NCBI GenBank assembly: GCA_028691625.1
Contig: JAQUYZ010000062.1
Span: forward strand, 1-7,850
Origin: Eubacteriales bacterium
GTDB taxonomy: Bacteria > Bacillota > Clostridia > Peptostreptococcales > Anaerovoracaceae
Length of the DNA: 7,850 nt
Direction of reading: 5' to 3'
Both the position numbers and the translations under genes were made by a program. Each line of letters opens with the position of its first letter. Within the stretch, counting starts at the first letter, position 1. This document shows, one piece after another, positions 6,292-7,850 of the stretch. The notes beneath the pieces were generated by a model that made no database searches, had not been told where the DNA came from, and saw only the letters and a list, made by a program, of their open reading frames with translations.

Positions 6292-7848
6292 TTAATAAAC
6301 GATGACTCTGATGCAGCCGCCCGTGTTTGGATCCTTGTCATAAAAGAAAGACACCTGTTTCTTTGACTGGAAGGCTGCCATTGCATCGCTCAGGGTGGAT
6401 GCTTTGTAGCGTCCCGAAGCGTACTGATAAACGGCTGCATTCGCCGAAACCGGATAGGTTCCGATGTCGTCGCTGACTGTGATTTGTGTGCTGCTAAAAG
6501 TCTTAACCTTCGTTCCCGTACTGATCAGGTTTTTCATCATGCTGATTTTACCGCTTTCCCCGTAAAGCTTCGCCGGTCCGACGCTGACTCCCAGTACGCT
6601 GTTCTGCGTCGAAAGAGTAGATTCCGCTCCATTGATCAGGTAGCTGTAGGATCCGCTGAGACCCGCAGCGGAATCTCTCGAATTTACTGCGGTGACTACC
6701 CCGTAGCGTGCTGTATCCCCTGTTACATCATTCAGAATCAAAGTGGTCACTTGGCCGCCGCCGGCTTCGTAATACAATACCTTGCTGCTGTCAATGTTTA
6801 CTCCGTCCAGCCTCTGCATGGAGGTTGCGGTGTAATTGCCCAGGGTGGTATCCAGAATCGTTGCATTGGCTGCAATGCTCGTCGTTCCGATGGTGTAAAG
6901 ATCCGCATCCGCCATACCCGATACTCTGCCTCCTGAGGAGGCGGTGCTGATACTCATATCACCGTCTGCATCGAAGCTGATTTTCAACAGATCTCCCACA
7001 TCGATCCATTTCTGGTCGACAGCATACTCGATTTCCAAGCCATTTGGCTTGATGCCCTTCAAGTAAAGAGACGTGAATTGGCTTCCGTTTGCATTTTCGT
7101 AGGTTTTGGTACCGGTTTCCGTGACGTAGACCAGCACCGATTCATTGAGTACTGTGCTGGAAACCGCATCGGCCACCCCACCGTTCTTGCCGAGAAGCAG
7201 AGTGACTGCACTCCCGATTTTCAAGGTTCCGGTTGATGACAATGCCGAAAATGCAGCCGAGGATTCCAGCTGGTATTCGGTTCCCGATACGGTTACCGAT
7301 GTCACAGCGTTCTGACTGGGGGATGCTTTTTCATAAACGCCGGTCACTCTGTCGTCATAGACCCAGACTGTTCCCTTTGACTGGGAATAGTAGACAATGT
7401 CATAAGTCTCCACCTCGGAAGCGGTTACAACACTGCCGTTCTTGTAAACGGTCAGGCCGGAGGCATTCATTCCCAGCTCACTTGCCCAGCTTCCGGATCT
7501 CACGGTATATGGACCGTTCATATTGGAGCTGATAACCCCGGCATAGTCCACCTCCCCGCTGTCATTGAGCGTGTACCCAAGGCTTTCCGCATAGGTTTTA
7601 CTTCCGTCCTTCATGGTTGTTCCCATAAGATTGTAAAGCAGATTGGCCCCATCCCCTTTCGTCATCAGGGTACCGATCCCGCCGACGATGTTTTCAGATA
7701 GTCCGTTGTTGCTGTAAATATTCATCTGCCCATAGGGAAAGGCACCGACAAAATCACTCTGGCTGTAGCCCAGAAGCTTGAGCGTGCTGTTGACCGCCTG
7801 CTCAAGGGTGACGGAGCCGTTTGGCCGGAAGGTTCCGTCGCTGTATCC
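6292..7848 (-). CDS. SLH-domain surface (S-layer-like) protein, partial, 5' end beyond window
   Basis: The visible 518 codons are open to the right edge and end with TAA at 6292. The first visible residues, GYSDGTFRPNGSVTLEQAV, are the tail of a typical SLH domain, the module that binds pyruvylated wall polysaccharide and holds proteins on the Gram-positive surface. A second, more divergent SLH-like stretch follows (about 45-95, with TLMTKGDGANLLYNLM), so the start, signal peptide and any further SLH copies should lie upstream. The rest is Ser/Thr/Gly/Val-rich and beta-strand-like, with a single Cys near the end (CIRVIVY), as in secreted surface proteins. A segment reading YDIVYYSQSKGTVWVYDDRV recurs in looser form twice later, so the C-terminal part is probably a set of beta modules. 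The ATG at 7725 is internal, not the real start. It could be an S-layer subunit or another wall-anchored protein; no enzyme motif is seen. Confidence 0.85.
   Translation of the reverse strand, partial: GYSDGTFRPNGSVTLEQAVNSTLKLLGYSQSDFVGAFPYGQMNIYSNNGLSENIVGGIGTLMTKGDGANLLYNLMGTTMKDGSKTYAESLGYTLNDSGEVDYAGVISSNMNGPYTVRSGSWASELGMNASGLTVYKNGSVVTASEVETYDIVYYSQSKGTVWVYDDRVTGVYEKASPSQNAVTSVTVSGTEYQLESSAAFSALSSTGTLKIGSAVTLLLGKNGGVADAVSSTVLNESVLVYVTETGTKTYENANGSQFTSLYLKGIKPNGLEIEYAVDQKWIDVGDLLKISFDADGDMSISTASSGGRVSGMADADLYTIGTTSIAANATILDTTLGNYTATSMQRLDGVNIDSSKVLYYEAGGGQVTTLILNDVTGDTARYGVVTAVNSRDSAAGLSGSYSYLINGAESTLSTQNSVLGVSVGPAKLYGESGKISMMKNLISTGTKVKTFSSTQITVSDDIGTYPVSANAAVYQYASGRYKASTLSDAMAAFQSKKQVSFFYDKDPNTGGCIRVIVY
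6295..6441 (-). repeat. C-terminal copy of a beta-rich protein module in the SLH protein
   Basis: This encodes about 49 residues starting NAAVYQYASGRYKASTL and ending with an FFYDKDPNTGGCIRVIV strand pair. It aligns with the segment encoded at 6730-6867: both have an ANA start preceded by a Val/Ile-Ser/Ala pair, then G-(N/R)-Y-x-A-(S/T), then an aromatic pair, a Gly-rich turn and a Val/Ile-rich strand. The resemblance is at the protein level only. Confidence 0.45.
6730..6867 (-). repeat. Middle copy of the beta-rich protein module in the SLH protein
   Basis: This encodes about 46 residues starting NATILDTTLGNYTATSM and ending with VLYYEAGGGQVTTLILN. It matches the copy encoded at 6295-6441 along its whole length with one small gap. 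Its ending (VLYY, Gly turn, then VTG just after) also resembles the segment encoded at 7339-7458. Confidence 0.45.
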
Positions 7849-7850
7849 TG

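Overview
The window looks chromosomal and comes from a low-to-mid GC Gram-positive bacterium, most likely a member of the Clostridia. The evidence is the SLH-type (S-layer homology) surface protein, the PgcA-type phosphoglucomutase, the DUF1934 (YwiB-like) protein next to an S41 carboxy-terminal processing protease, strong AGGAGG ribosome binding sites and sigma-A-like promoters. I cannot name a genus. Every gene I can support is on the minus strand, so transcription runs from high to low coordinates. There is no tRNA, rRNA, CRISPR array, insertion sequence or phage gene.

Layout in transcription order: (1) 7848-6292, the 3' part of a large SLH-domain surface protein gene whose start lies beyond the right edge, followed by a 10-bp-stem hairpin (6214-6247) that probably ends its transcript. 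(2) A promoter with a perfect TTGACA -35 box (6132-6160) and a 13-bp palindrome at the predicted transcription start, leading into pgcA (6052-4244), hslO (4227-3292) and mscL (3292-2897). These are tightly packed: 16 nt between pgcA and hslO, and a 1-nt stop/start overlap between hslO and mscL. (3) ddl (2778-1705), which has its own extended -10 promoter and a roughly 60-nt leader that can fold into a two-part stem ending directly beside the Shine-Dalgarno sequence. (4) A 43-codon reading frame with a strong Shine-Dalgarno sequence (1618-1487), followed by a rho-independent terminator (1429-1456). (5) A new sigma-A-type promoter (1384-1412) driving a DUF1934 gene (1356-928) and the ctp protease gene (898 to beyond the left edge).

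Functionally this is mostly a cell-envelope and stress neighbourhood. PgcA makes glucose-1-phosphate for surface polysaccharide, Ddl makes the D-Ala-D-Ala end of peptidoglycan, MscL is the osmotic safety valve, Hsp33 protects proteins during oxidative stress, Ctp cleaves exported proteins, and the SLH protein sits on the wall. I found no clear new multi-gene system. The points most worth checking are the 43-residue small protein, the structured ddl leader and the repeated beta-rich module in the SLH protein.
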